The position numbers and the translations under genes are program-made. DNA of 9,488 nt from Candidatus Melainabacteria bacterium GWA2_34_9 (GTDB taxonomy: Bacteria > Cyanobacteriota > Vampirovibrionia > Gastranaerophilales > UBA9971). The DNA is taken from NCBI GenBank assembly GCA_001784535.1, contig MFRJ01000130.1:1591-11078 (forward strand), read 5' to 3'. Shown here piece after piece: positions 1 through 7,284 of this stretch. A model generated the notes under the pieces. The model did no database searches and was not told where the DNA came from. It saw only the letters and a program-made list of their open reading frames with translations. Numbering within the stretch: the first letter of the stretch is position 1; every line of letters begins with the position of its first letter.

Positions 1-1
1 A

Positions 2-1855
2 GAAGCGACAAAAGAAGTGTTTAGCGCAGTTGTAGCGACATCGATGGTGCTTATTGCTGTTTTTGTTCCGATTGCTTTTTTCCCTGGAGTAACAGGTCAG
101 CTGTACAAGCAATTTGCTCTTACAATTGCTTTTTCAATCGCAATATCAGCATTTATTGCGTTAACATTAACCCCTGCTTTAGCGGCTTTGTTGATTTCTC
201 ATCAACACAAAGAGTCGTTTATATTTGATAGAATAAATATTTTTATTCAAAATGCCAGAAATTTTTATAATAAAATGCTCAACTTTGTTATAAATCATAT
301 AAAACCTGTAATAGCAGTATTTTGTGTGTTGATCGGGTTGACGTTTGTATTATTTAAAATGGTGCCGTCAGCATTTGTTCCAAACGAAGATAAAGGATTT
401 ATTGTTTCAATTGTTCAAACCCCTGAAGGAACTTCACTTGAGCAAACACAAAAAGTTCTTGATATGGCTGAGTATGTTTATTATAAAACACCGGAAATCC
501 GATATGCTGTTTCTATAGCAGGTTTTAGCTTTATGGGAAACGGACCTAACAAAGGTATTCAATTTATTTCCCTGAAACCGCTTAAAGAAAGAAAAGGCAA
601 AGAACATTCTGTAAATGCGGTTGTAACCAAACTCAGAGGTCAACTCATGGGTATCCCTAATGCTATTATTATGCCATTTGAACCGCCTGCTATTCAGGGC
701 GTTGGAAGTGTCGGCGGATTTCAGTTTGAAGTTAAAGACGAAGGCGGGCATAGTCTTAGTGAATTAAGTTCTGCAACTCAAGCTGTTATTGGAGCAGGAA
801 GTAAATCACCTGTTCTTTTAGGTCTTTTTTCAGGGTATAGCGCAAATAATCCTCAAATAATGGTGGATGTTGATAAATTTAAGGCAAAACAATTAAATAT
901 TTCCTTGCAGGATATATATACCACAATGCAAATATTTTTAGGATCAGCGTATGTCAACGATTTTGACTATCTTAATAAGGTGTACAGGGTTTATGTTCAG
1001 GCAGACCAACAATTTAGAAATACGCCTGACAGTATCAGCCAGTTTTATGTGCGTTCTAATAATGGCTCAATGGTTCAGCTTTCAAACCTTATAGCAACTA
1101 AACAAATATATACCGCACAGACTATAAGCCATTACAACCTGTTCAGGTCGGCTGAAATAAACGGCTCACCTTTCTTTGGGCGCAGTACCGGAGAAGCTAT
1201 CAAAGAAATGGAGTCAATTGCCAAAAAAGTTCTGCCGATGGGAATGTCTTTTGAATGGTCAGGAACTGCTTTAGAAGAGCTTGAATCAGGTTCTAAAGCC
1301 GCATTTATTTTTGCATTAAGCTTTGTATTTATATTTTTAATACTTGTAGCGCAATATGAAAGCTTTATGAATCCTGTTATTATATTAATGGCTGTACCGG
1401 TTGCTATTTTTGGTGCATTATTGGCACAATTTGCGCGTGGGTTTCAAAATGACGTATTTTGCCAGATTGGTATGGTAATGTTAATTGGGCTTGCAAGTAA
1501 AAACGCAATATTAATAGTTGAATTTGCCAATCAGCTGCGGGAAAAAGGGTTATCAATAAAAGATTCGGTAATGCAGGCAGCAGCTATTCGTTTTCGTCCT
1601 ATTTTAATGACATCGCTTGCATTTATGCTTGCTATTTTGCCACTTGCTATATCGACAGGAGCAGGTTCTGCGAGCCGTCAATCGATGGGAACAACAATAC
1701 TTGGAGGAATGTTCACTTCATCGGCTTTGAATCTTCTCTTTGTTCCTGTTTTTTACATATTAATAATGTCTATTAGAGAAAAGTTTAAAAGTAATAAAGC
1801 TGCTAAACACCACGAACAAGTATCAATAAAGGAAATAAAAAATGAAAAATTCTAA
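2..1855 (+). CDS. RND (HAE-1/AcrB-type) multidrug efflux pump, inner-membrane subunit, 5'-truncated by the window edge
   Basis: This is the C-terminal ~617 residues of a proton-driven inner-membrane transporter that exports drugs or other amphiphiles through a tripartite complex. The reading frame is open from base 2, so the GTG at 17 is an internal valine and not the start. By alignment from memory to AcrB, roughly the first 440 residues lie upstream, including the TM4 proton-relay aspartates. Visible in order are TM5/TM6 (FFPGVTGQLYKQFALTIAF), TM7 near residues 98-118, the second periplasmic porter/docking half (about 125-435, with GSAYVNDFDYLNKVYRVYVQ and INGSPFFGRSTGEA), and TM8-TM12. The relay lysine of TM10 is present at partial residue 500 in GLASKNAILIVEFA, matching AcrB Lys940. 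The gene overlaps the outer-membrane factor gene by 14 nt, which indicates an operon. Substrate cannot be predicted. The wording resembles cyanobacterial RND pumps (recollection, not a search). Confidence 0.95.
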   Translation, partial: EATKEVFSAVVATSMVLIAVFVPIAFFPGVTGQLYKQFALTIAFSIAISAFIALTLTPALAALLISHQHKESFIFDRINIFIQNARNFYNKMLNFVINHIKPVIAVFCVLIGLTFVLFKMVPSAFVPNEDKGFIVSIVQTPEGTSLEQTQKVLDMAEYVYYKTPEIRYAVSIAGFSFMGNGPNKGIQFISLKPLKERKGKEHSVNAVVTKLRGQLMGIPNAIIMPFEPPAIQGVGSVGGFQFEVKDEGGHSLSELSSATQAVIGAGSKSPVLLGLFSGYSANNPQIMVDVDKFKAKQLNISLQDIYTTMQIFLGSAYVNDFDYLNKVYRVYVQADQQFRNTPDSISQFYVRSNNGSMVQLSNLIATKQIYTAQTISHYNLFRSAEINGSPFFGRSTGEAIKEMESIAKKVLPMGMSFEWSGTALEELESGSKAAFIFALSFVFIFLILVAQYESFMNPVIILMAVPVAIFGALLAQFARGFQNDVFCQIGMVMLIGLASKNAILIVEFANQLREKGLSIKDSVMQAAAIRFRPILMTSLAFMLAILPLAISTGAGSASRQSMGTTILGGMFTSSALNLLFVPVFYILIMSIREKFKSNKAAKHHEQVSIKEIKNEKF

Positions 1856-3230
1856 ATTAATAGTATTTTTGTTCTTAATTTGTTTGATAATACCCAATAT
1901 TGCATACAGTGCTGAAATTAAATCTGATAAAAGTCAAAATAAAAAGCAGGAATTAAAAGCAAAAATTACTGATAAAAATGAATATATCAATCAGGACTGG
2001 TGGAGCAGGTTTAATGATCCTGTTTTAAGCGGATATATTAATAAATCAGCAAATTCAAACTACGATCTTAAAATAGCTTCATTAAAAGTATTAGAGACTC
2101 AAGCTCTTGTGAGAGAGTCATTAGGAAAAGAATTTCCTTTGTTAAATCTGGGTTCTGATTTTTCAAGGAAAAAAACATCCAATAATACTCAGTGGAATTC
2201 TCCTACGCAAAATTCATATATATTTCCGTTAAATGTAAATTACGAACTTGATTTATGGAAAAAAAACAGGGATAAAACCATACAAAAAGGCAAAGATTTA
2301 GAAATAGCCAATTTTGACGAAAAAGCTTTGTTTATTTCTTTAAACTCATCTGTTGCTTCAGCTTATTTTAATGTTGTTAATATTGATAAACAGCTTGAAT
2401 TGCAAAAACAAATTGTGAACATCAGGAAAGAGATTTTGAATTTAACTAAAGAAAATTATAAATACGGATTATCAACCGCAACAGAAGTTACATTAGCAGA
2501 AAAATTCCTGACTGAATCAGAATCAGTATTAAGTGATATCGGAAAATATCAAGTTGTCTTTTTAAATCAATTAGCGGCTCTTACAAGTGATACCGTTGAT
2601 AATTCATTGTCTCTGGAAAGGACATCTATTGATAATATTGAACTTCCCGAACATTTACCGGAAAATTTCAAAAACGAAGTTATTCAAAAAAGACCAGATC
2701 TATTAAAAGCTGAAGCTGAATTACAAAAATCTAAAATTGATGTTAGCCTTGCAAAAAAGGATTTTTTGCCTGACATAACTCTTACAGGTCAGTTTGGTTT
2801 TAACTCTAACACTTTAGCAAAATCCTTTAACTGGGACAGCTATATGCTTTCTGGCGGAGTAAGTCTTTTAGAAACAGTTTTTTCCGGAGGACAAAGAAAG
2901 GCAAGGTTAAAAGCTAAAAAATATAAGTACGAACAAGTACTGCAACAGTATCAAAAGACTATTCTTACTTCATTTCAAGAAGTTAATGATAGCTTGGCTA
3001 TGTTAAAGTTCGACTCACAGAAAAACTTAAACAATTTAAACAGAATTGATCACGAAAAAGATAATTTATACAGCATAAATATTAAATACGAACATGGCGC
3101 AATTTCATATCTTGATACACTTCAGTATAAAGAAAGAGTTTTAACACTAGAAAAAGAACAGGCACAAAGCAAAACAGATTGTTTTATAGATTCATTAAGT
3201 TTGTACAAAGCCGTTGGTGGAAGTTTGTAA
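1842..3230 (+). CDS. TolC/NodT-family outer-membrane efflux channel protein
   Basis: A 462-residue outer-membrane factor that would form the trimeric exit duct for the RND pump encoded just upstream. It has a Sec signal peptide: a basic start (MKNSK), a hydrophobic stretch at about residues 6-20, and a likely signal peptidase I cut after AYS at 23. The only early cysteine (C14, context FLIC) does not fit a lipobox, so unlike many NodT/OprM relatives it is probably not a lipoprotein. Family hallmarks are WWSRFNDPVLSGYI near the mature N-terminus, NYELDLWKKNRDK, ENYKYGLSTATEVTLAEK, and the second repeat's QKRPDLLKAEAELQKSKID followed by FLPDITLTGQFGF. Two internally related halves of long helices plus beta segments are expected for the family, and the length is normal. 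The start at 1842 is supported by AAAGGA at 1828-1833 with 8-nt spacing. The start lies inside the pump gene, implying translational coupling. Confidence 0.93.
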   Translation: MKNSKLIVFLFLICLIIPNIAYSAEIKSDKSQNKKQELKAKITDKNEYINQDWWSRFNDPVLSGYINKSANSNYDLKIASLKVLETQALVRESLGKEFPLLNLGSDFSRKKTSNNTQWNSPTQNSYIFPLNVNYELDLWKKNRDKTIQKGKDLEIANFDEKALFISLNSSVASAYFNVVNIDKQLELQKQIVNIRKEILNLTKENYKYGLSTATEVTLAEKFLTESESVLSDIGKYQVVFLNQLAALTSDTVDNSLSLERTSIDNIELPEHLPENFKNEVIQKRPDLLKAEAELQKSKIDVSLAKKDFLPDITLTGQFGFNSNTLAKSFNWDSYMLSGGVSLLETVFSGGQRKARLKAKKYKYEQVLQQYQKTILTSFQEVNDSLAMLKFDSQKNLNNLNRIDHEKDNLYSINIKYEHGAISYLDTLQYKERVLTLEKEQAQSKTDCFIDSLSLYKAVGGSL

Positions 3231-3298
3231 TAATAAAATATCAATTTTTCTCGAGATTATTAATGGAATTTAAAATATAAAAAATTATACGATATTAG

Positions 3299-3307
3299 TG
3301 TTATGAT
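3299..3307 (+). promoter_or_regulatory. candidate extended -10 promoter for the Snf2 gene
   Basis: TGTTATGAT fits the extended -10 pattern TGnTATAAT with one mismatch (G for A in the hexamer). There is no good -35 at the expected spacing, only an A-run around 3279-3284, which is consistent with extended -10 promoters that need little -35 contact. Transcription from about 3314 would give a leader of roughly 40 nt. In such AT-rich sequence this match could be chance. Confidence 0.33.
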
Positions 3308-3334
3308 AAATAATTAATCTTTCGTTGTTTTTGC

Positions 3335-3338
3335 AGGA
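3335..3338 (+). promoter_or_regulatory. possible Shine-Dalgarno (AGGA) unusually far from the Snf2 start
   Basis: AGGA is the only purine-rich element before the ATG at 3356, and 17 AT-only bases separate them, far more than the usual 5-10. An in-frame TAA at 3347-3349 rules out an earlier ATG/GTG/TTG start. The gene may therefore be initiated weakly, through an unstructured A/U-rich leader, or by a non-SD mechanism. Confidence 0.35.
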
Positions 3339-3355
3339 AAAATATTTAATTTATT

Positions 3356-6300
3356 ATGAAAAACTATAATTCGCAGACTCATATTGAAACATTGGGGAGT
3401 TTTTGGATTAAATCCCTAAAACATGTATATCTGGAAAACAGTCTTGCTTTCTCGGAAAATTTTTACGGCGATGCTAAGGTGCTTAAGGGATTGAAAATTG
3501 CAGGACAAGATATAAATGCCGAAGTTAAATGTGCAGATTCCAGAATATATAAAATTAAAATTATTGTTAAAGAAGCTGATAAAACAACAAAAGAGAAAAT
3601 AAAAAACATTATATCGACAAATCCTTCGATAGCCCTTGATATTAGTCTCGGGTGTTTTTCGGAATCGTTTATGGAGTTGATTGATAAAGAAAATTTAGGT
3701 GTTTTTCCGCAAAAACTTGATGATGTAAAAACCTTGTGCACTTGTGGTGAAAAACTTATTTGTCCCCAAATAGCCGCTGTTTACAGATCACTTGAAAAAG
3801 AAATAAATAAAAAGCCTTTTCTTGTTTTAAATTTAAGAGGAATTTCAACGGCTGAATTAATTGAAGCAACAGGTTTTAAAAATGATTATATTGATAAACT
3901 TAATAGAAATATCCACGATAAATTTATACCAGCCGAGGAGGTCATATTTAACCGGCATGAATATACTGTAAATAGTGATTTTCTAGATCTTTCTTTTCCT
4001 AAAACAGATATCAGCTCTTTATTTTTTATACTTCCAAATGATCCTCTATTTTTTGAGCGAAAAGATTTTAAGTCTAAATTAATAAATATATATGAAACTG
4101 TTGAAACCGAGCTGGACAGTATTCTTGTCACAGAAAAATTGCCGCCTGTAAGAAATACAGGCTTTTACCTGTATTATTCCGATGATAATATTTTGAAAGC
4201 CTTTGTTACACCTGTAAATAGTTTTCTGTATTATTTGAAATCAAAAGGTTCACGCGTAAAATTTTCTACAAAAAGCTTAACAGTACCTGTCTTTGATGAA
4301 AATGAACAAAAAATTTCATTACAGGAAAAAGAAGGTATAAGCGTAAAGGCAGATATTGTTTTTGACTATTTTTTGTATCATTCGCTGAGTGATGATAATG
4401 ATGAAATTTCTGCTTCTTCGCATTTTCTAAAGACAACGGCTTCACTGGCAGTTGAGCTGGTAAGGTCTCTTTCTTTTGTTCCTGAAGTTGTTATGGATGA
4501 CAGCACTAATTTTAGTATAAGATATGTGCCTGTATCGGGCAAAGCCAATATTGAAGAAGCTGTCTCTTACCATAATTCTGTTATGCCGCCCAATTTTGTG
4601 TTTAAAGATAAAGGCAGCAAGTTACTTGCGCAAGAAGCTTCTTATGACATCCTGTCAATGTTTTTGACTCACCTTGTTCACAAAGTAACGTTTTTAAGAG
4701 CATCAAAATTTAAAAATGATCCTGTTACCGGCGTTTTTACCAAACCTAATTCTCTTGGTGCCGTTACAGCGGAAGGCAAGAATATTGCGTTAAGTATTTC
4801 TTATTGGCTGGATGTTATTTCGGGAAAAAATAAAAGCATCAGACCTGTTCTCAGAATTGAATCCCTTAAAACCAACAAAGAAGAAAATGAACGCTTGTTT
4901 TCCGAGAGTGATAATCAAGATAAAAATGAGTTTGCGCTTTATATAGATATTATTAATTCTAAAAATAATGACATAATCCCGCTTTCTCAGCTTTTTGAGA
5001 CAGAAGAACAACTTTTTTCAATTCCTGCGCAACAGGTTAAATCTGATATAATCGGACAAATTATGGTTGCTTCTAACTATCTGCCAGTATTAAAAGATAT
5101 TTTGGACGCAAAAGGTTTAGAAATTGCTGTTATTGATTTGAAAGAAATTTTGGAAATAATATCAAAACTATCTGTTTTCTTAAACGCACTTGAGATAAAA
5201 GTTGTAATACCCAAAGAGCTAAAAAAAATAATTTCTCCGCGTATTTTATTAAAAGCACGATTAAAAAACTCTAAAAACTTCGATATAAGCACTTTATTTG
5301 AGACGGAGAACAAGTCAAAACTTTCTTTTAATGAGTTGTTAAATTTTTCTTACGAGATTGCAATTGGTGATGAAAAGATTTCCAAAGAAGAATTTTTGGA
5401 ATTGGTAAAATCAGCCGACGGAATTGTTAAATATAAAGACAACTATATTCTTTTAAAACCTGAAGATATAAACTCAATTCTTCAAAAGTTAAATGATCCT
5501 TCGCCTGAATTTTCAGATTCAATGGGGCTTTTGCAGTCTGCATTCTCGGGATTTTATAACGGCATAGACTTTGATGCCGGTGATGCATTTAAAAGAGCGA
5601 TTGATGATTATCTCAAAATTGAGGAAATCAATATTCCTGAGGGCTTAACAGGAACACTTCGTCCTTATCAGGAAAGAGGATTTAAGTGGCTTTATTCAAA
5701 TTCCATGAGGGGTTTTGGCTCCTGCATGGCAGATGATATGGGGCTTGGAAAAACAATACAGGTTATAAGTCTTCTTTTAAAACTAAAAGAAGAAAACAAG
5801 CTTAATAAACCTGCTCTTGTTGTTTGCCCTACAACACTTTTAGGGAACTGGTATAAAGAATGCGCAAAATTTGCGCCGTCTTTAAAGGTATATATTTATC
5901 ATGGAACAGAAAGAAGCTTGGAATTAAACGGAATAGATATTGCTTTAACCACTTATGGACTTCTAAGAAATGATTTAGAAGAATTCAAGAATAAAGAATG
6001 GGATTTTGTAATTATTGATGAGGCGCAAAATATAAAAAATCCTGATGCTGCACAGACAATGGCTGTAAAATCTTTAATAACAAAGACATACATCGCTATG
6101 ACAGGTACGCCTGTAGAAAACAGATTGAGCGAGCTCTGGAGTATTTTTGATTTTACTAATAAAGGCTATCTTGGCAATTTAAGGAGTTTTCAGCAAAACT
6201 ATGCTATGCCGATAGAAAAATTTAGGGATGAAGAAAGAATAGAAAAACTCAAACTTGCGACAGCGCCTTTTACATTGAGAAGGCTGAAAAGTGACAAATC

Positions 6301-7054
6301 CATTATAAGCGATCTTCCTGAAAAGCTTGTTTTTGACGAATACTGTTATCTTACAAAAGAACAGGCGGCACTTTATGAAAAAGTACTGGAAAATTCTTTT
6401 AAGGCAATGGAAGGCAAAACAGGAATTGACCGAAAAGGGCATATTTTCAAGCTTATAACTTCATTAAAGCAGATCTGCAACCACCCTACCCAATATACAA
6501 AAATAGATAAACTCACAAAAGATTTATCAGGCAAGACAGAAAAATTATTCTCAATAATCGAGCAAATACAAGAGCAGAACGAGAAAGCAATAATTTTCAC
6601 CCAGTATAAAGAGATGGGCGACTTGCTAGTCAAAATGATAAAAGATGAATTTAATATAGATGTGCCGTTTTTTCACGGCAGCGTAACCCGCATTCGAAGA
6701 GATGAAATGGTTGAGGCGTTCCAAACCAATGAAGACATAAAGCTTATGATTATTTCGCTAAAAGCTGGAGGAACGGGGCTTAATTTAACTGCTGCCACAA
6801 ATGTAATCCATTATGACCTCTGGTGGAATCCTGCTGTAGAAGATCAGGCAACAGACAGAACTTACAGAATCGGACAAACTCATAATGTAATTGTTCACAG
6901 GCTAATTACTTTGGGAACTTTTGAAGAAAAAATTGATGAAATGATTAAAACAAAAAAAGAATTGGCTGATTTAACCGTCTCCACAGGTGAAAAATTAATC
7001 ACAGAACTTTCTAATCAAGAATTAAAAGAAATTTTCAGCTTAACAAGAATTTAA
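3356..7054 (+). CDS. Snf2/Rad54-family DNA-dependent ATPase with degenerate N-terminal SWIM region
   Basis: A 1232-residue SF2 helicase-like ATPase. Family members translocate on double-stranded DNA and remodel protein-DNA complexes without strand separation, but the bacterial role of this subgroup is poorly defined. Residues ~1-165 resemble the SWIM protein found beside or fused to bacterial Snf2 enzymes: the Cys cluster is C128-T-C130, C136-P-Q138, followed by IAAVYRSLEKE and KPFLVLNLRG. The last SWIM ligand, normally His, is Gln138. Residues ~200-620 are poorly recognisable. About 625-740 match the DUF3670/Snf2-associated domain (IAIGDEKISKEEFLEL, G671 onward). The ATPase core follows: RPYQ (769), Walker A DDMGLGKT (793-800), DEAQ (888-891), TGTP (916-919), LKQICNHP (1037-1044), SLKAGGTGLNLT (1134-1145) and the arginine-finger region DQATDRTYRIGQ (1163-1174). 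All core motifs are intact, so it should be active. ATG 3356 is the only possible standard start, because an in-frame stop lies 9 nt upstream. It looks monocistronic or leads weakly into the tup operon 41 nt downstream. Confidence 0.93.
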   Translation: MKNYNSQTHIETLGSFWIKSLKHVYLENSLAFSENFYGDAKVLKGLKIAGQDINAEVKCADSRIYKIKIIVKEADKTTKEKIKNIISTNPSIALDISLGCFSESFMELIDKENLGVFPQKLDDVKTLCTCGEKLICPQIAAVYRSLEKEINKKPFLVLNLRGISTAELIEATGFKNDYIDKLNRNIHDKFIPAEEVIFNRHEYTVNSDFLDLSFPKTDISSLFFILPNDPLFFERKDFKSKLINIYETVETELDSILVTEKLPPVRNTGFYLYYSDDNILKAFVTPVNSFLYYLKSKGSRVKFSTKSLTVPVFDENEQKISLQEKEGISVKADIVFDYFLYHSLSDDNDEISASSHFLKTTASLAVELVRSLSFVPEVVMDDSTNFSIRYVPVSGKANIEEAVSYHNSVMPPNFVFKDKGSKLLAQEASYDILSMFLTHLVHKVTFLRASKFKNDPVTGVFTKPNSLGAVTAEGKNIALSISYWLDVISGKNKSIRPVLRIESLKTNKEENERLFSESDNQDKNEFALYIDIINSKNNDIIPLSQLFETEEQLFSIPAQQVKSDIIGQIMVASNYLPVLKDILDAKGLEIAVIDLKEILEIISKLSVFLNALEIKVVIPKELKKIISPRILLKARLKNSKNFDISTLFETENKSKLSFNELLNFSYEIAIGDEKISKEEFLELVKSADGIVKYKDNYILLKPEDINSILQKLNDPSPEFSDSMGLLQSAFSGFYNGIDFDAGDAFKRAIDDYLKIEEINIPEGLTGTLRPYQERGFKWLYSNSMRGFGSCMADDMGLGKTIQVISLLLKLKEENKLNKPALVVCPTTLLGNWYKECAKFAPSLKVYIYHGTERSLELNGIDIALTTYGLLRNDLEEFKNKEWDFVIIDEAQNIKNPDAAQTMAVKSLITKTYIAMTGTPVENRLSELWSIFDFTNKGYLGNLRSFQQNYAMPIEKFRDEERIEKLKLATAPFTLRRLKSDKSIISDLPEKLVFDEYCYLTKEQAALYEKVLENSFKAMEGKTGIDRKGHIFKLITSLKQICNHPTQYTKIDKLTKDLSGKTEKLFSIIEQIQEQNEKAIIFTQYKEMGDLLVKMIKDEFNIDVPFFHGSVTRIRRDEMVEAFQTNEDIKLMIISLKAGGTGLNLTAATNVIHYDLWWNPAVEDQATDRTYRIGQTHNVIVHRLITLGTFEEKIDEMIKTKKELADLTVSTGEKLITELSNQELKEIFSLTRI

Positions 7055-7075
7055 AAATTAGTTGTTTAAAATAAC

Positions 7076-7080
7076 AGGAG
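7076..7080 (+). promoter_or_regulatory. Shine-Dalgarno (AGGAG) with long spacing before the small cysteine-rich gene
   Basis: AGGAG is a strong match but sits 15 AT-only bases before the ATG at 7096. An in-frame TAA at 7072-7074 leaves no upstream standard start, so the spacing appears real. It is the second such case in the window, after the Snf2 gene. Confidence 0.45.
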
Positions 7081-7095
7081 ATTATAAATTATTAT

Positions 7096-7284
7096 ATGGA
7101 TCAATGTGAAAGAGTAAGAGAAAGAATATTACAAAAAATAGAATTAATAGAGAATAAGAAACAATTATCCTGCCGAAAAGCTCATAAAATAGCTGAAGAG
7201 TTTAATATGCCTCTTGTTGAAGTTGGCAGAATCTGCGAAGAGGAAAAGGTGAAAATATATGCGTGTCAATTGGGTTGCTTCTAA
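7096..7284 (+). CDS. small cysteine-rich protein of unknown function, first gene of the tungstate-uptake operon
   Basis: A 62-residue cytoplasmic protein (no signal peptide or membrane segment) that I cannot assign to a named family. Its N-terminal third (about 4-24) is highly charged and helical. Residues ~26-50 (SCRKAHKIAEEFNMPLVEVG) have the spacing of a helix-turn-helix: helix, NMP turn, second helix. It ends in KIYACQLGCF. Five cysteines lie at 4, 26, 47, 57 and 61; the terminal CxxxC with C26/C47 could bind a metal or be redox-active. I have a recollection of similar tails ending in CQLGCF in short proteins or domains near molybdenum/tungsten genes of anaerobes, which I cannot verify here. 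The gene overlaps tupA by 26 nt in another frame, and the SD of tupA lies inside it, so the two are almost certainly co-expressed. That context suggests a metal- or cofactor-responsive regulator or accessory protein (inference). It is probably a real gene, given the AGGAG upstream and the coherent sequence. Confidence 0.75.
   Translation: MDQCERVRERILQKIELIENKKQLSCRKAHKIAEEFNMPLVEVGRICEEEKVKIYACQLGCF

Larger units (their letters stand above)
3231..3355. other. 125-nt AT-rich intergenic region between the efflux operon and the Snf2 gene
   Basis: This is the longest gap in the window and contains no plausible ORF. It holds a short perfect palindrome (TCTCGAGA, no loop) near its left end, a candidate extended -10 promoter at 3299-3307, and a weak AGGA at 3335-3338. 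I found no GC-rich stem followed by a T-run, so no intrinsic terminator for the efflux operon is evident here. Confidence 0.7.

Noticed and set aside
17..19. GTG at 17 as the start of a complete 612-residue RND protein
   Set aside because: The frame is open to base 2 with pump-like sequence, and about 440 AcrB-equivalent residues including TM1-TM4 are missing, so this is an internal codon of a truncated gene.
434..751. Minus-strand ORF of 105 codons
   Set aside because: It lies wholly inside the RND gene, has no SD or recognisable motif, and the + strand protein is clearly conserved. The other minus-strand ORFs inside the Snf2, tupB and tupC genes were rejected on the same grounds.
3245..3262. 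Palindrome around CTCGAG as a terminator for the efflux operon
   Set aside because: Only an 8-bp loopless palindrome with no following T-run, so it cannot form a normal intrinsic terminator.
3356..7054. Snf2 protein as part of a DISARM-like or other anti-phage defence island
   Set aside because: No methyltransferase, DrmA/DrmB, phospholipase-D or nuclease genes are nearby. The neighbours are efflux and tungstate transport, and the SWIM/DUF3670 architecture is that of the common housekeeping-type bacterial Snf2.
7060..7075. Short inverted repeat GTTGTTTAAAATAAC between the Snf2 gene and the small gene
   Set aside because: The arms pair imperfectly and leave a one-base loop, so a stable hairpin is not possible, and no T-run follows.
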